A stretch of DNA of 64,000 nucleotides. Source: Leptospira fainei serovar Hurstbridge str. BUT 6 (GTDB lineage: Bacteria; Spirochaetota; Leptospiria; Leptospirales; Leptospiraceae). Under the pieces are notes generated by a model. It worked only from the letters and a program-made list of their open reading frames with translations. It did no database searches and was not told the DNA's origin. Positions 18,877 through 27,712 of this stretch are shown in pieces (the first letter of the stretch is position 1; every line of letters starts with the position of its first letter). A program made the translations under genes and the position numbers. The stretch covers positions 510,001 to 574,000 of the forward strand of contig NZ_AKWZ02000002.1 of the NCBI RefSeq assembly GCF_000306235.2, in the 5' to 3' direction.

Positions 18877-19788
18877 CTATTTTAAAATATATGAAACGAT
18901 TCGTCGAAGTAGCCGTTTGATCTTAGCAACGCTCGTTTGTTTCATCCTAAAAAAGCGAGAAATTTTCTTCTTAGCCATTATGGATTCTGTGATCGGAAGC
19001 CTATCATCGAATTTCATTTTATCTATGGAAAACTCGGGTGAGAGTGAAGGGTCTAACCCTGAGTGAGTCCCTGACAAATCCAAACCGATATTCTGAACGA
19101 GAGAACGTCCCGGATATAGGCAAAGCAGACCTTTTAAAAAACAATCCGCATACCATCGAATTGCCCAAGAATCGTTCCTTCCGGCTATCTGGTCTCTTAA
19201 CATTTGAGTATATGGGAAAGAGTTGAAAAAATCAAAATCGGACTCTAACTTCTTAACTTGCAATTGCTGTAGAAGTTCGGAACCGTCCTGATTGAATTTT
19301 TTCCAAACTCGCTTCCAGCTTGCCCAACCCCAGCAATCGGCTCCTTTTAAAAAAAAGAATTCCGGAAGTCCTAAAACGGGGTAAACATATCCATGAATAC
19401 ATCCTACCCTTTCATCATTCTCGAAAGTAGTCAGATAAAAATTCATATATTCTAAAAATTGAGGATGTGTTACTATATCGTCTTCCAGGACGATAATAGA
19501 ATTATAATTCTCTAACACCTCGGTCACCCCGGTTAAGATCGACTTCGCTAACCCTAAATTGTGTTCCCGGAAAATTGTTTTAACCGATTTAAAGCCGGAA
19601 ACAGTATTTGCAAAATTTCGCAATGCCACTACCGATTCGAGGTCATCATCACCTTTTGGGCCGTCGCAAAATAATATTAGATGTGAATCCTTTGCATCAG
19701 GATTTTGCAATAGAGCTTCGATCGTTCTACGAGTATGAGCGACTCGACGGTAAGCAAAAAGTGCAATAGGCGCTTTACTGTTATTCAA
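18877..19788 (-). CDS. Glycosyltransferase (GT2-like, hemolysin/GNT-I-type N-terminus)
   Basis: A 303-residue GT-A transferase. APIALFAYRRVAHTRRTIEAL, LILFCDGPKGDDD, NLGLAKSI and IVLEDDIVTHPQFLEYMN (LEDD at 101-104) are the donor and metal-binding motifs found in sugar-transferase and GNT-I-like families. ADCWGWASWKRVWKKF and NDSWAIRWYADCFLKGLLCLYP form the acceptor-side conserved block. It starts at TTG 19788 with AAGGG seven bases upstream. Upstream is a gap of about 400 bases that holds a decayed FkbM gene. Donor sugar unknown. Confidence 0.82.
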   Translation of the reverse strand: MNNSKAPIALFAYRRVAHTRRTIEALLQNPDAKDSHLILFCDGPKGDDDLESVVALRNFANTVSGFKSVKTIFREHNLGLAKSILTGVTEVLENYNSIIVLEDDIVTHPQFLEYMNFYLTTFENDERVGCIHGYVYPVLGLPEFFFLKGADCWGWASWKRVWKKFNQDGSELLQQLQVKKLESDFDFFNSFPYTQMLRDQIAGRNDSWAIRWYADCFLKGLLCLYPGRSLVQNIGLDLSGTHSGLDPSLSPEFSIDKMKFDDRLPITESIMAKKKISRFFRMKQTSVAKIKRLLRRIVSYILK

Positions 19789-19831
19789 CTTATAGCCCTT
19801 AAACTATCGAAATAACGACGGTTAATTAAAC

Positions 19832-20050
19832 TTACTTTGCTTTATAAAAGAGCGTTCGCCCGGTATAAGCCACTAGCGTATATCGCTTTTCAAGCAAAAA
19901 ATTATGAATTGAACTCTTATCCGGATTATTTGGAACAAAATCCAGCACTTCGATAAGAAGAAATTCAGGTCGGTATACTTCCCAATCGTTTGAACGTAAA
20001 ACATCTTCTTCATGGTTTTCGACATCCCGCTTCGAAATTCCGAGCTTTCC
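19832..20050 (-). pseudogene. Remnant of an FkbM-family methyltransferase (C-terminal part)
   Basis: The 405-base gap between two glycan genes contains an open stretch of 72 codons ending at TAA 19834-19832. Its product is clearly the C-terminus of an FkbM methyltransferase: DVENHEEDVLRSNDW corresponds to the family's DVEGHExxVL motif, followed by YRPEFLLIEVLDF and HNFLLEKRYTLVAYTGRT. The N-terminal two thirds, including the SAM-binding site, are missing, and no start codon or ribosome site precedes it. A different frame in the same place gives a 70-residue ORF without protein-like features. The rest of the gap (19789-19831 and 20051-20193) shows nothing recognisable. The remnant indicates past methyl modification or cluster exchange. 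Confidence 0.75.
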
Positions 20051-20193
20051 CGAAAAGATATTTTAATCTCGAGATTAATCGACAATTATAAGCGCTGGGA
20101 AATTCAAAGGTAGCTAATCGCAACAACATTGGAGAAATTAAAAATATTCAAAATATCACGGAGAGGCTAAATTAAATAACGGTATGTAATCTG

Positions 20194-22005
20194 CTATTTA
20201 GACAACCAAGAACCCATATTCCTATAAAGATTTTTATTCGAACCAGATTTAGATTTTAATTCATCGGAAAAAAGGACTTCGAAGATTCGCTTCATTTCTC
20301 TCTTTATATTTTTTTTTTCTTGAGCAGCGGAAATAGTTTTCTCTGTTAAAGAAAGCTCGAGTTTACTCTTAAAAGATTTCGCCAACATCAGTTCTAACGG
20401 GCTACTTTCGACCATGTTCGGCTCGTAACTTAGATCAAAAAATTCCATCGGAAAGGATCTCTTCAATAATAGTAAACTTTTTAAATGCGAAGAAAATTTC
20501 GACGCAAATAGCAACCAAGCAGTTTGTAATTTGCTTTTCCAAAGCGGCAGTTTAGAGAAAGCGTAAGATGCTGATTCTCGATAATGGAAAAAATTCGAAA
20601 CTTTAAATGTACCTGCCGTAAATTTCATTTCGTACCAGCGAAATGCCTTAATTATTCTTTCGCCGTTCCATCCTTGTTTAAGGGCCTCATCGAGCTGCTC
20701 AAAGTAATCTTCTTTATCAACGCAAGTTATATTTAAATCCGCCGGATATAAAATCAAATCGGGAGAATACAATAAAACCGGAATTCCTAATAATGTCATC
20801 TCTTCGCCGACACTCGACCAAGCATTCAAAAAGGCGTCGGTTTCTTTCGCTAGATCGTATAATGATATATTATCTTCCGGCCAATTTATTTTTACGTTTT
20901 CCGGAAGATCCTGAAGAAGTTTCTCTAATTCTCCTGCATGTTCAGATTTAACCGAATCTCTCCTGTTTGGGAATTCCCTAGGATGAACTCGGATAATTAG
21001 ATAATGATCGCGCCTTACCTTAAAATACTCGATTGTTGCGCGAATCCATTCGGCTTGATTGGCAAATATACGGTTAGCATCCTTTATCGTAACCCCGACG
21101 CACGCCGACGCAAATCGTTCGTCGTTACTGCTCATCGTTGCCGAAACAATTTTGCGTCCTTCCGGAATATCAAATGTCTTTCTGATACTCACGCTTTCTT
21201 TTAAGTTTGACGAATATACTAGAAAATGATTTCCGCGGAGCAATTCGAAGAAGTGATTTCCGACATTCGATACGGCCTCTGGGCCAATTGGCTTATCTCG
21301 ATAGTGTGGCCAATATTTTACTAATTCTTTCCTATATTCGAAAGTATATCCGTTGTAAATGATCATTCGCGATAGTCGATCGGAAATATTTTCACCCGCA
21401 TGGAGAAAATAAAACGGGATGCCTTTCTCTTTAGCCACCTTAGCGAACGAATGATTAACAACATAGAGAGAGTTATATACGAACAGGATGTCGGGTTGTT
21501 CCTCTAGTAAAATTCTTTCTGCGGCAATATGAGTATGTAAAGCGTTCCGAAAAGCAATTCGATAAAAACCCTTCTCTTCAGGAGAAAAAGATAAATTTCC
21601 CTTTTTAGTCTGCAAAAGGAGTTCATATAGCGAAATTCGTCCGACAGGAATACCGTCTCGGGTGTAATCGAGCAATTCAGGGAAATCGCTTTTAGAAAGC
21701 GCCGTAACAAAATCCTTTTCTTCAGCTGTAATCTTTTTTCCGATCTCGATTTCTCGAAATTTGAATCGCGTATATAATAGTTTCCGACGTGCATAACAAC
21801 TATCGCATGCGGAAGATTTGGAATCCAAACTTGACTCCTGATCCATTCCTAATGAACTCATAACCGTACAATATTCATTGTAAAGCGAATCGCACGTAAT
21901 ATAAACGATTTCATTCCCAAGTTTTTGCAATGATTCTGCAATCAAAGCTTCAGGAAACGAATGCACCCATATCGCGGAGTGCGGGGCAAAAAAGAGAATT
22001 TTCAA
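20194..22005 (-). CDS. Capsule-type polysaccharide biosynthesis/GT-B transferase-like protein
   Basis: A 603-residue protein beginning KILFFAPHSAIWVHSFPEALI, the opening of a GT-B N-terminal domain. A cluster of cysteines follows (38, 46, 67, 70, the last pair as CDSC), possibly a metal site. The second half has VSATMSSNDERF, YLIIRVHPREFPNRRD, WPEDNISLYDLAKETDAFLNAWSSVGEEMTLLGIPVLLY, a pattern seen in KpsS/KpsC-like and CDP-glycerol-type transferases. It starts at TTG 22005, overlapping the previous stop as TTGA, with GGAGAG seven bases upstream. It is the third of three adjacent capsule-type proteins and the most divergent. Activity is not assignable. Confidence 0.6.
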   Translation of the reverse strand: MKILFFAPHSAIWVHSFPEALIAESLQKLGNEIVYITCDSLYNEYCTVMSSLGMDQESSLDSKSSACDSCYARRKLLYTRFKFREIEIGKKITAEEKDFVTALSKSDFPELLDYTRDGIPVGRISLYELLLQTKKGNLSFSPEEKGFYRIAFRNALHTHIAAERILLEEQPDILFVYNSLYVVNHSFAKVAKEKGIPFYFLHAGENISDRLSRMIIYNGYTFEYRKELVKYWPHYRDKPIGPEAVSNVGNHFFELLRGNHFLVYSSNLKESVSIRKTFDIPEGRKIVSATMSSNDERFASACVGVTIKDANRIFANQAEWIRATIEYFKVRRDHYLIIRVHPREFPNRRDSVKSEHAGELEKLLQDLPENVKINWPEDNISLYDLAKETDAFLNAWSSVGEEMTLLGIPVLLYSPDLILYPADLNITCVDKEDYFEQLDEALKQGWNGERIIKAFRWYEMKFTAGTFKVSNFFHYRESASYAFSKLPLWKSKLQTAWLLFASKFSSHLKSLLLLKRSFPMEFFDLSYEPNMVESSPLELMLAKSFKSKLELSLTEKTISAAQEKKNIKREMKRIFEVLFSDELKSKSGSNKNLYRNMGSWLSK

Positions 22006-23516
22006 TAACTTTCTCTCCGAGTACTTCCCTCTTGCAGATGATTCCGAATTTTCCGCGAAAGGGAAGTGCTCAAAGCGGCGATATCATTCTCGTAGCTCAC
22101 CTTGCTTTCTTTTCGATATTCGATATCTATGTTTCCGCGAACGATAGAATCATCTATAACTTTTAAGAAACTTAATAGATCCTTCTCCGAGGCAAATTCA
22201 GAATTCGTTGAAAATAAGCGTTCGATAGCTTTACGACAATCTTCGCTAGAGCTAATCTTAAATACTCCGGGAGCATATTGAAAAAAAGTATGACCGAATA
22301 ATAATACCGGTTTATGCATAAAAATGGCTTCCCAGCCAACCGTTCCGCTGGCAGTAGCGACCGCAACACAGTTCGAAAGTAAATTTCTGGAACTAAATTC
22401 GCGGGAAATAATTCGTACGGTTTTAATCTTAGCTATATCTCGATAAAAACCGTATTCACGCTGACTCAAATCCTGATTCGGATGCTCTTTTACATAAAGT
22501 AGGATATTATCCGGGATATGGTATGATAGCATTTCAAGTATTAATCTTTGATCTACGAATCGCCCCGCCATCGGAGAGGTCGAGAGTTCCGGTTGCAAAT
22601 GCAAAGGAACATAAATGTATCGATCGTCGCTTCTCGGAGTATATTCCAATTCCCTTAAAGACTTAAGGGAATCATTTTTATACTTTTCAACTCTATATTT
22701 TATTCTGTATCGATTAATGATTGAATAGATAGTATCTATATTAGGAGATGCTAATATTTTAGCGACTTCAGCCGCGATTCTCGCCAATACGGACACGATT
22801 TCCTTTATTTTAGAGAAACATCTTAGTCCAAAATTAGACTTTCTCTTTCGCATGTAGAATGGAACATAATCTTCCTTCGAATTCCGCTGAATGGCTAATT
22901 CGGATAGAATTCTTTCCGACAATTCGATCGAATATTTATCCTTCTTTTTCAGCTCAACAGAAAGGGCTTCGTAATCTCGCTTATAGTTAGGCAGCGGATC
23001 AGTCCAGTCTGACATCAGAAAGGTAATATCATACTGAAATTGGTAGAAAAAAAATGTCGCAATTCCTTTCTTCTTACAAAGCCAATAGATGATGAAATCG
23101 ATTATTTCGTGCGGGATATTCAAAGAAAGGAAGCAATCAAATTTCCGCTCGTTTAAAATATGATTCCAATAGCGCAAATGCTCGTAGTAAATTTTCTTTC
23201 GAATATTATAAGACCAAGATGTTGCCACATTTAAGGATTTTCGGTCCATCATGCGATACACCTCTACCTCACAATCGCGCATTAACTCTATTAAAGGTTG
23301 ATCGAGCGGCGCTATAACGTTCCAGTCGACGTCGGAATATCCGAGAGAAATACTATGCCAATCATGGAATCGGCACTCATTGACGGAATTGCTTTTTATA
23401 GAATTCGATTCCGCGTTCCCGATGATTTCGCAATATTCGATTTTAAATGCCCTATTGAGATCTTCGATCATCGGAAGATGATGAGAATTATACAAACCGT
23501 AAATAATAAGATTCAT
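22002..23516 (-). CDS. Capsule-type polysaccharide biosynthesis protein, tandem paralogue A
   Basis: A 504-residue protein, clearly paralogous to the next upstream gene: both start NLII-G, share an internal HLRYWNH block, YIYVPLHLQPE-STSPMAG-FVDQ (here split by variable residues), YVKEHPNQDL, ATASGTVGWEAI and PVLLFGHTFFQYAPGVFKI. The second half is like the capsule synthesis family PF05159 (KpsS/LipB type), so a transferase role is probable. It starts at ATG 23516 with a 4-base ATGA overlap with paralogue B, indicating coupled translation after a tandem duplication. No membrane segment. Confidence 0.65.
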   Translation of the reverse strand: MNLIIYGLYNSHHLPMIEDLNRAFKIEYCEIIGNAESNSIKSNSVNECRFHDWHSISLGYSDVDWNVIAPLDQPLIELMRDCEVEVYRMMDRKSLNVATSWSYNIRKKIYYEHLRYWNHILNERKFDCFLSLNIPHEIIDFIIYWLCKKKGIATFFFYQFQYDITFLMSDWTDPLPNYKRDYEALSVELKKKDKYSIELSERILSELAIQRNSKEDYVPFYMRKRKSNFGLRCFSKIKEIVSVLARIAAEVAKILASPNIDTIYSIINRYRIKYRVEKYKNDSLKSLRELEYTPRSDDRYIYVPLHLQPELSTSPMAGRFVDQRLILEMLSYHIPDNILLYVKEHPNQDLSQREYGFYRDIAKIKTVRIISREFSSRNLLSNCVAVATASGTVGWEAIFMHKPVLLFGHTFFQYAPGVFKISSSEDCRKAIERLFSTNSEFASEKDLLSFLKVIDDSIVRGNIDIEYRKESKVSYENDIAALSTSLSRKIRNHLQEGSTRRESY

Positions 23517-24970
23517 GAATGATTGGAAATTAATAACCTGTCGATCGATTTGCAGATCCTATCGATGTTAGACTGCCAATCTATTTCCCCATCTAACATA
23601 TAATCAGGATCTATATTCCCAAAGAATGCGTAATCCTCCAACGCTTTCAAGAAAGGCCGAATTCTATCGACATTGATAGAAAGGCTACTATCAAAAATAC
23701 GATGGAGAGCATCACGACAATCTTCTACGGATCTAATCTTGAAGACTCCGGGTGCATCCTGATAAAACGTATAACCGAATAAAAGAACTATCTTGCCTTT
23801 TAAGAGAGCTTCCCAACCGGCCGTACCTGTACACGTTGCAACGGCCGTACACCCCTGAATCAATTCGAAAGTATCATAATCTCTTGAAATCAGCCTTACA
23901 GATTTCAACGAGGCCAATGTTCCATAGAAAGACTCATCTCTATATTTTAAATCCTGATTCGGATGTTCCTTAATGTATATATAACAATTTTTAGGCAAAT
24001 AAGCGTTTAACATTTGAGCGATCAGAACTTGATCCACAAACACCCCAGCCATCGGAGAGGTCGACATCTCCGGTTGTAAATGAAGAGGTAAATATATATA
24101 TTTCTCATTCGGAACAGGATCAACGCATCGGCTTCGATAGAAATTATCGATTTGCATTATTCTTTTTTGATCCAACATTCGTTGAAAAAGTGAAAGGTAA
24201 TTATGCAACTTCCGGCGAAAGGTAAAAAGAAATCCGATCAAACGCCAGGGCTTAAAAAAAATAACCCGCACTAATCTCCGAAGCAGAGAAATTTTGTTCA
24301 ATGACGGTTCGTTCAATAAATCGGGGATCGAATTCATCATATAGAAAGGCTTCTTATTTTCCGCGCTTACCGCATAAGTTTGCCATTCCCGCTCCATTCT
24401 ATCGGAAAGATTCAAGTTTTTTTCAGCAGATCGTCTCTCGAAAAGTTTAACAATACCCGGGGTGGGATCCTTCCAATCGCGCATAAAAAAAGATAGCCCC
24501 GGCTGAAATTGATAAAAGAATATAGTCGGAATACCCTTCCGGATACATAATGAATATATAATATAGTCGTACACTACATGCGGAATATTCGATGAAAGAA
24601 AATAACCGATATCGTCCGTTTCAATGACATGATTCCAATAGCGCAAATGTTTCAAATAAACTGATTTTCTTTTATTATACGACCATTCTCCGCGAATTTC
24701 GTCCCGTTCCATCATTTTAAGAACGACACCCTCACAATCCGAAAGATCCCGAAGGAGATCGGCCCCGACTGGCAAAAGTTCGTCTTCAGGAGTACTATAG
24801 CTGTATTCGTGCGATAATACCGCACACGCATAATATTGAGTTTCCACATTTAACGCCACTCTATTCGTTTCGAAAATCACGTGGCACTTCGAAGGCTTAA
24901 GACGATCAGTTATATATAATATTACCGGAAAATATTGATCTTTATGAAATCCGTTTATTATTAAATTCAC
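23513..24970 (-). CDS. Capsule-type polysaccharide biosynthesis protein, tandem paralogue B
   Basis: A 485-residue paralogue of the protein at 22002-23516 with the same motif order: HLRYWNHVIE, the block FFYQFQPG-LSFFMRDWKDPTPG (shortened), YIYLPLHLQPEMSTSPMAG, YIKEHPNQDLKYRD, ATCTGTAGWEALLKGKIVLLFG and APGVFKIRSVEDCRDA. The middle third diverges strongly between the two copies, which suggests they act on different acceptors. It starts at GTG 24970, 12 bases after the hydrolase stop. The family assignment (PF05159-like) rests on the C-terminal half. Confidence 0.65.
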   Translation of the reverse strand: MNLIINGFHKDQYFPVILYITDRLKPSKCHVIFETNRVALNVETQYYACAVLSHEYSYSTPEDELLPVGADLLRDLSDCEGVVLKMMERDEIRGEWSYNKRKSVYLKHLRYWNHVIETDDIGYFLSSNIPHVVYDYIIYSLCIRKGIPTIFFYQFQPGLSFFMRDWKDPTPGIVKLFERRSAEKNLNLSDRMEREWQTYAVSAENKKPFYMMNSIPDLLNEPSLNKISLLRRLVRVIFFKPWRLIGFLFTFRRKLHNYLSLFQRMLDQKRIMQIDNFYRSRCVDPVPNEKYIYLPLHLQPEMSTSPMAGVFVDQVLIAQMLNAYLPKNCYIYIKEHPNQDLKYRDESFYGTLASLKSVRLISRDYDTFELIQGCTAVATCTGTAGWEALLKGKIVLLFGYTFYQDAPGVFKIRSVEDCRDALHRIFDSSLSINVDRIRPFLKALEDYAFFGNIDPDYMLDGEIDWQSNIDRICKSIDRLLISNHS

Positions 24971-24982
24971 GAAATTCTAGAC

Positions 24983-25930
24983 TTAATCCTTTTTCAATTT
25001 AGCGAGAAAGTATGAGCGCGCGTTTCTCGCTAAATTCAATAAATGCAATTTTTCTAGGAGTAATATTATTGATTTCCTTACAACCCGATATTTTTCTAAT
25101 TTTTCCTTATCGGGTAAATATTTGAAAGAAAGGTATTTCTTAGGCTGAATTTTTCGATCGTTAAAAATCCTATCAATAACGTCCAAAATTACCGCTTTAG
25201 TACAATAATCACTTCCGTGTCCCCCAACTAATCGAAAATCGGAATACTCGGTTCCACCTAAAAATTTCCAACGAGTCACGATAGGCAAAACTTGCTCGCT
25301 GTGTACGCCATAATCATCTTCGCAAGAATGCATAAAAAGAACGGGCAATTTTCTACCTCTATCCCAATTATCAAGCAAACGATTCACCTGTCTAGTATAG
25401 ATATAGTTATCTACCGACATCGGATTTCCATCCGGACAAATAAATGCAACGTGATCGAAGCGACCTTGTTTTTCCGCACAAATATCCAGATCGATATGCG
25501 GACTTATTGATATTATGCCCTTTACGTCGAACAATAAACCGAATTTGAGTGCGGCCGTGGCTCCCATGGACGAGCCGATAGTTATAATGTCGCCGCTCGA
25601 AATCTGAAGTTCGCCAATTGTCCGCTTTATAATTTTGAGCATCGCGCGCTCGACGAAAAAATCACCATGTTCTCCCGTATAGTACGTTCCATTCTTGCTG
25701 AAACCGAACTGATCGCAAAGAAAAAGTGTATTGAAGTCTTTTTGAAAACCTAACATTTTCAAACGATGGAAATAGCCCTGATAGTTTTCTTTGTATTCCT
25801 TTCGATCACCCCAATCGCCGAAAAATGCCGTAAAATGAATCACCAACTTTTTTACATTTTTACGGGTTTTTAGAATATAATAAAAATCACGACCGCCTTC
25901 ATCCGTATATTTCGATATCACATGTTCCAT
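24983..25930 (-). CDS. Alpha/beta hydrolase-fold protein in glycan cluster
   Basis: A 315-residue protein with the alpha/beta hydrolase elbow IGSSMGATAAL (nucleophile Ser121), an acidic pair in HSCEDDYGVH (Asp205/206) and a histidine in LVGGHGSDYC (His238), so the catalytic triad appears complete. The N-terminus includes VIHFTAFFGDWGDR, a likely oxyanion strand. The closest resemblance I can suggest is to Asp2/O-acetyl-esterase-like enzymes in glycan loci. It could deacetylate or acylate the glycan; this is inference from context. It starts at ATG 25930 after a gap of 143 bases that may hold a degraded tail of another gene. Confidence 0.65.
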   Translation of the reverse strand: MEHVISKYTDEGGRDFYYILKTRKNVKKLVIHFTAFFGDWGDRKEYKENYQGYFHRLKMLGFQKDFNTLFLCDQFGFSKNGTYYTGEHGDFFVERAMLKIIKRTIGELQISSGDIITIGSSMGATAALKFGLLFDVKGIISISPHIDLDICAEKQGRFDHVAFICPDGNPMSVDNYIYTRQVNRLLDNWDRGRKLPVLFMHSCEDDYGVHSEQVLPIVTRWKFLGGTEYSDFRLVGGHGSDYCTKAVILDVIDRIFNDRKIQPKKYLSFKYLPDKEKLEKYRVVRKSIILLLEKLHLLNLARNARSYFLAKLKKD

Positions 25931-26073
25931 CGTGCTGAATTCGCTCCAATTTCGAACGTTAAAAGAGTGGCATTACTAGAAGGAAGCGGAAGATTTAGAT
26001 GGGTACGTTGGTGCCATCCGCGTAAATCTCATTAAAGCCGAAATGAATGTTTCTAATTTTAATCTTGTCTGTT

Positions 26074-26862
26074 TTACGTATGCAAAGCGGTGTAAGTTCC
26101 GTCAGGATAATGGGAAAAAAGGATAGGTTTCTCATTTCCCCTAAGCGTATCGGAAGCGATATAGACGTATTCATTTTCGCCTAACATCTTTTGATCGAAT
26201 TTTATATTTCGAACACCGAACGCAGGAACTGATTCTTCGGAAGAAATGACCTCTTTTCCGTCCATATTCATGACTATGAGATTCAAATCGGCCTTTCTCG
26301 GACTCGGATTCATTTGAAAAAGCTCTATGGACGAAATCGCGGAAACCTTTATTAAAAATTGCGAATACCAAAAATTAGACTTACCTTCTGAGACCGGAAC
26401 GGGGGCTACCGTTTGTGGGTGGACCATCGCTAAATTACTATAATCCGGGGAATGATAGAGCGTATAAAAATGGGAGGTCAGTCTTCCTAATTTTCGCAAG
26501 TGAAATTTCTGAACGAATGAAAGCTTCGATTCTTTGATGTTAGCGAAAAATAGACCTCGATTCGGTAGTTTTTTAGAATAAAATTGGTCGGGAGAAATTT
26601 CCATACTTCCGTACTTTGCCAATTTTATATCCTTCGAAAAAACCTTATTTCCGTCCTGATCGCTCAAGCTGATTTCATACCAAATTTTGCCGATGCGTGA
26701 CGGTAACAGGAAAGACGGGTAGTTGGTTATCGAGAAACTAGTGCGCCGGGTCTCGTCATTTATGAAAATTTGCGTCACTGGAGGACTTACTCGCCCCTTT
26801 TGGCTATCCTTAATTTCTAAATATGCTCTATAAATCGGTCGTAATAAATCTTTAATAATCAC
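26074..26862 (-). CDS. Hypothetical beta-rich protein downstream of wzt
   Basis: No recognised domain. About 262 residues, no signal peptide or membrane helix, rich in short beta-strand-like segments (SFSITNYPSFLLP, SIELFQMNPSPRKADLNLIVMNMDG) and ending YPDGTYTALHT. Start choice: a TTG at 26868 has GGAG almost touching it, but GTG 26862 has the same GGAG seven bases upstream, so GTG is preferred. It follows the next hypothetical by 16 bases, and both share features such as a WY/WF block and a D-G-(K/A) turn in strands, so they may be distant paralogues. Position right after wzt suggests a role in glycan export or chain length, but this is context only. Confidence 0.6.
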   Translation of the reverse strand: MIIKDLLRPIYRAYLEIKDSQKGRVSPPVTQIFINDETRRTSFSITNYPSFLLPSRIGKIWYEISLSDQDGNKVFSKDIKLAKYGSMEISPDQFYSKKLPNRGLFFANIKESKLSFVQKFHLRKLGRLTSHFYTLYHSPDYSNLAMVHPQTVAPVPVSEGKSNFWYSQFLIKVSAISSIELFQMNPSPRKADLNLIVMNMDGKEVISSEESVPAFGVRNIKFDQKMLGENEYVYIASDTLRGNEKPILFSHYPDGTYTALHT

Positions 26863-26878
26863 AGTCAATCTCCATCCA

Positions 26879-27712
26879 TCAAAAGAGTAAAGCTCTCGAT
26901 CTTACTTCTTTCATGCTCTGACTTACAAAGTAAACTGGGGCCAAAGAATGTTCTAACGCAGCATTCTTTGTTTTCTCATTAATCGTTATCGTTTCGATCG
27001 CAAATAAACTATTCCCGCCACGTGCAGTTAAGGTTAAGAGAACCGGGGAATCGCTTAACGCAATCTTAGAGCCGATTTCCGCCTTCACGTCAATATAAAA
27101 GGTTGAATTATATGGAATAGAAACCGTTTTTCTCAAAAGTAAAGCTCCTGAATTATCAAAAAAACTTAATTCCATATTCTGCGGGGATTCGCTTCTATTT
27201 TTCAATCCTCTATAATTGGCCAGGACAACAAAAGAATTCAAGTCTTTGGATACGTAAATTTTGTGATTGAGAAGAATTATAGGAGGATATTCTTCAACAA
27301 AGCGAAGGGGCAATTGATCGTAAATTACTGCCGGTAATGATTTCGTCGTTTTATTAGAGTAGACTATTTCGTGTTCTTGCTCGAACCATACGTTAGGCTC
27401 CGTTACTATTTCGGGGATAATAACCATCAATTCGGCTTTCTTTGCTTCCTCTACATCTAACGCGTCCGACGGCTGCACTCTCGAAAACGAGTTAAAAGGA
27501 ATATTTCCGTACTTCGGATTTGAGAAGAGGGAATTTCCGTTTATATCGAAAATTTCCAGGGCATAGGTTATCCCTTTTCTTTTTTCGGTCGCCAGAGGGT
27601 CGAGCGGATTTCTTAAAGTATTTCTGAGTATTATCTCTACTTCGAAATCCAATCTATGGCAGCAAGCGGCAAGAAATAACCCCTTCGACATGATAGAAGA
27701 TTCTGCGCTCAT
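26879..27712 (-). CDS. Hypothetical beta-rich protein directly downstream of wzt
   Basis: About 277 residues from ATG 27712, which overlaps the wzt stop as ATGA. An upstream in-frame start at 27727 would lengthen it by five residues inside wzt and is less likely. No known motif; it contains repeated beta-hairpin-like stretches (YALEIFDINGNSLFSNPKYG, LSFFDNSGALLLRKTVSIP) of the kind seen in two stacked beta-sandwiches. Coupled translation with wzt suggests the product acts with the Wzt C-terminal glycan-binding domain, perhaps as an accessory or capping factor. That role is inference. Confidence 0.65.
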   Translation of the reverse strand: MSAESSIMSKGLFLAACCHRLDFEVEIILRNTLRNPLDPLATEKRKGITYALEIFDINGNSLFSNPKYGNIPFNSFSRVQPSDALDVEEAKKAELMVIIPEIVTEPNVWFEQEHEIVYSNKTTKSLPAVIYDQLPLRFVEEYPPIILLNHKIYVSKDLNSFVVLANYRGLKNRSESPQNMELSFFDNSGALLLRKTVSIPYNSTFYIDVKAEIGSKIALSDSPVLLTLTARGGNSLFAIETITINEKTKNAALEHSLAPVYFVSQSMKEVRSRALLF

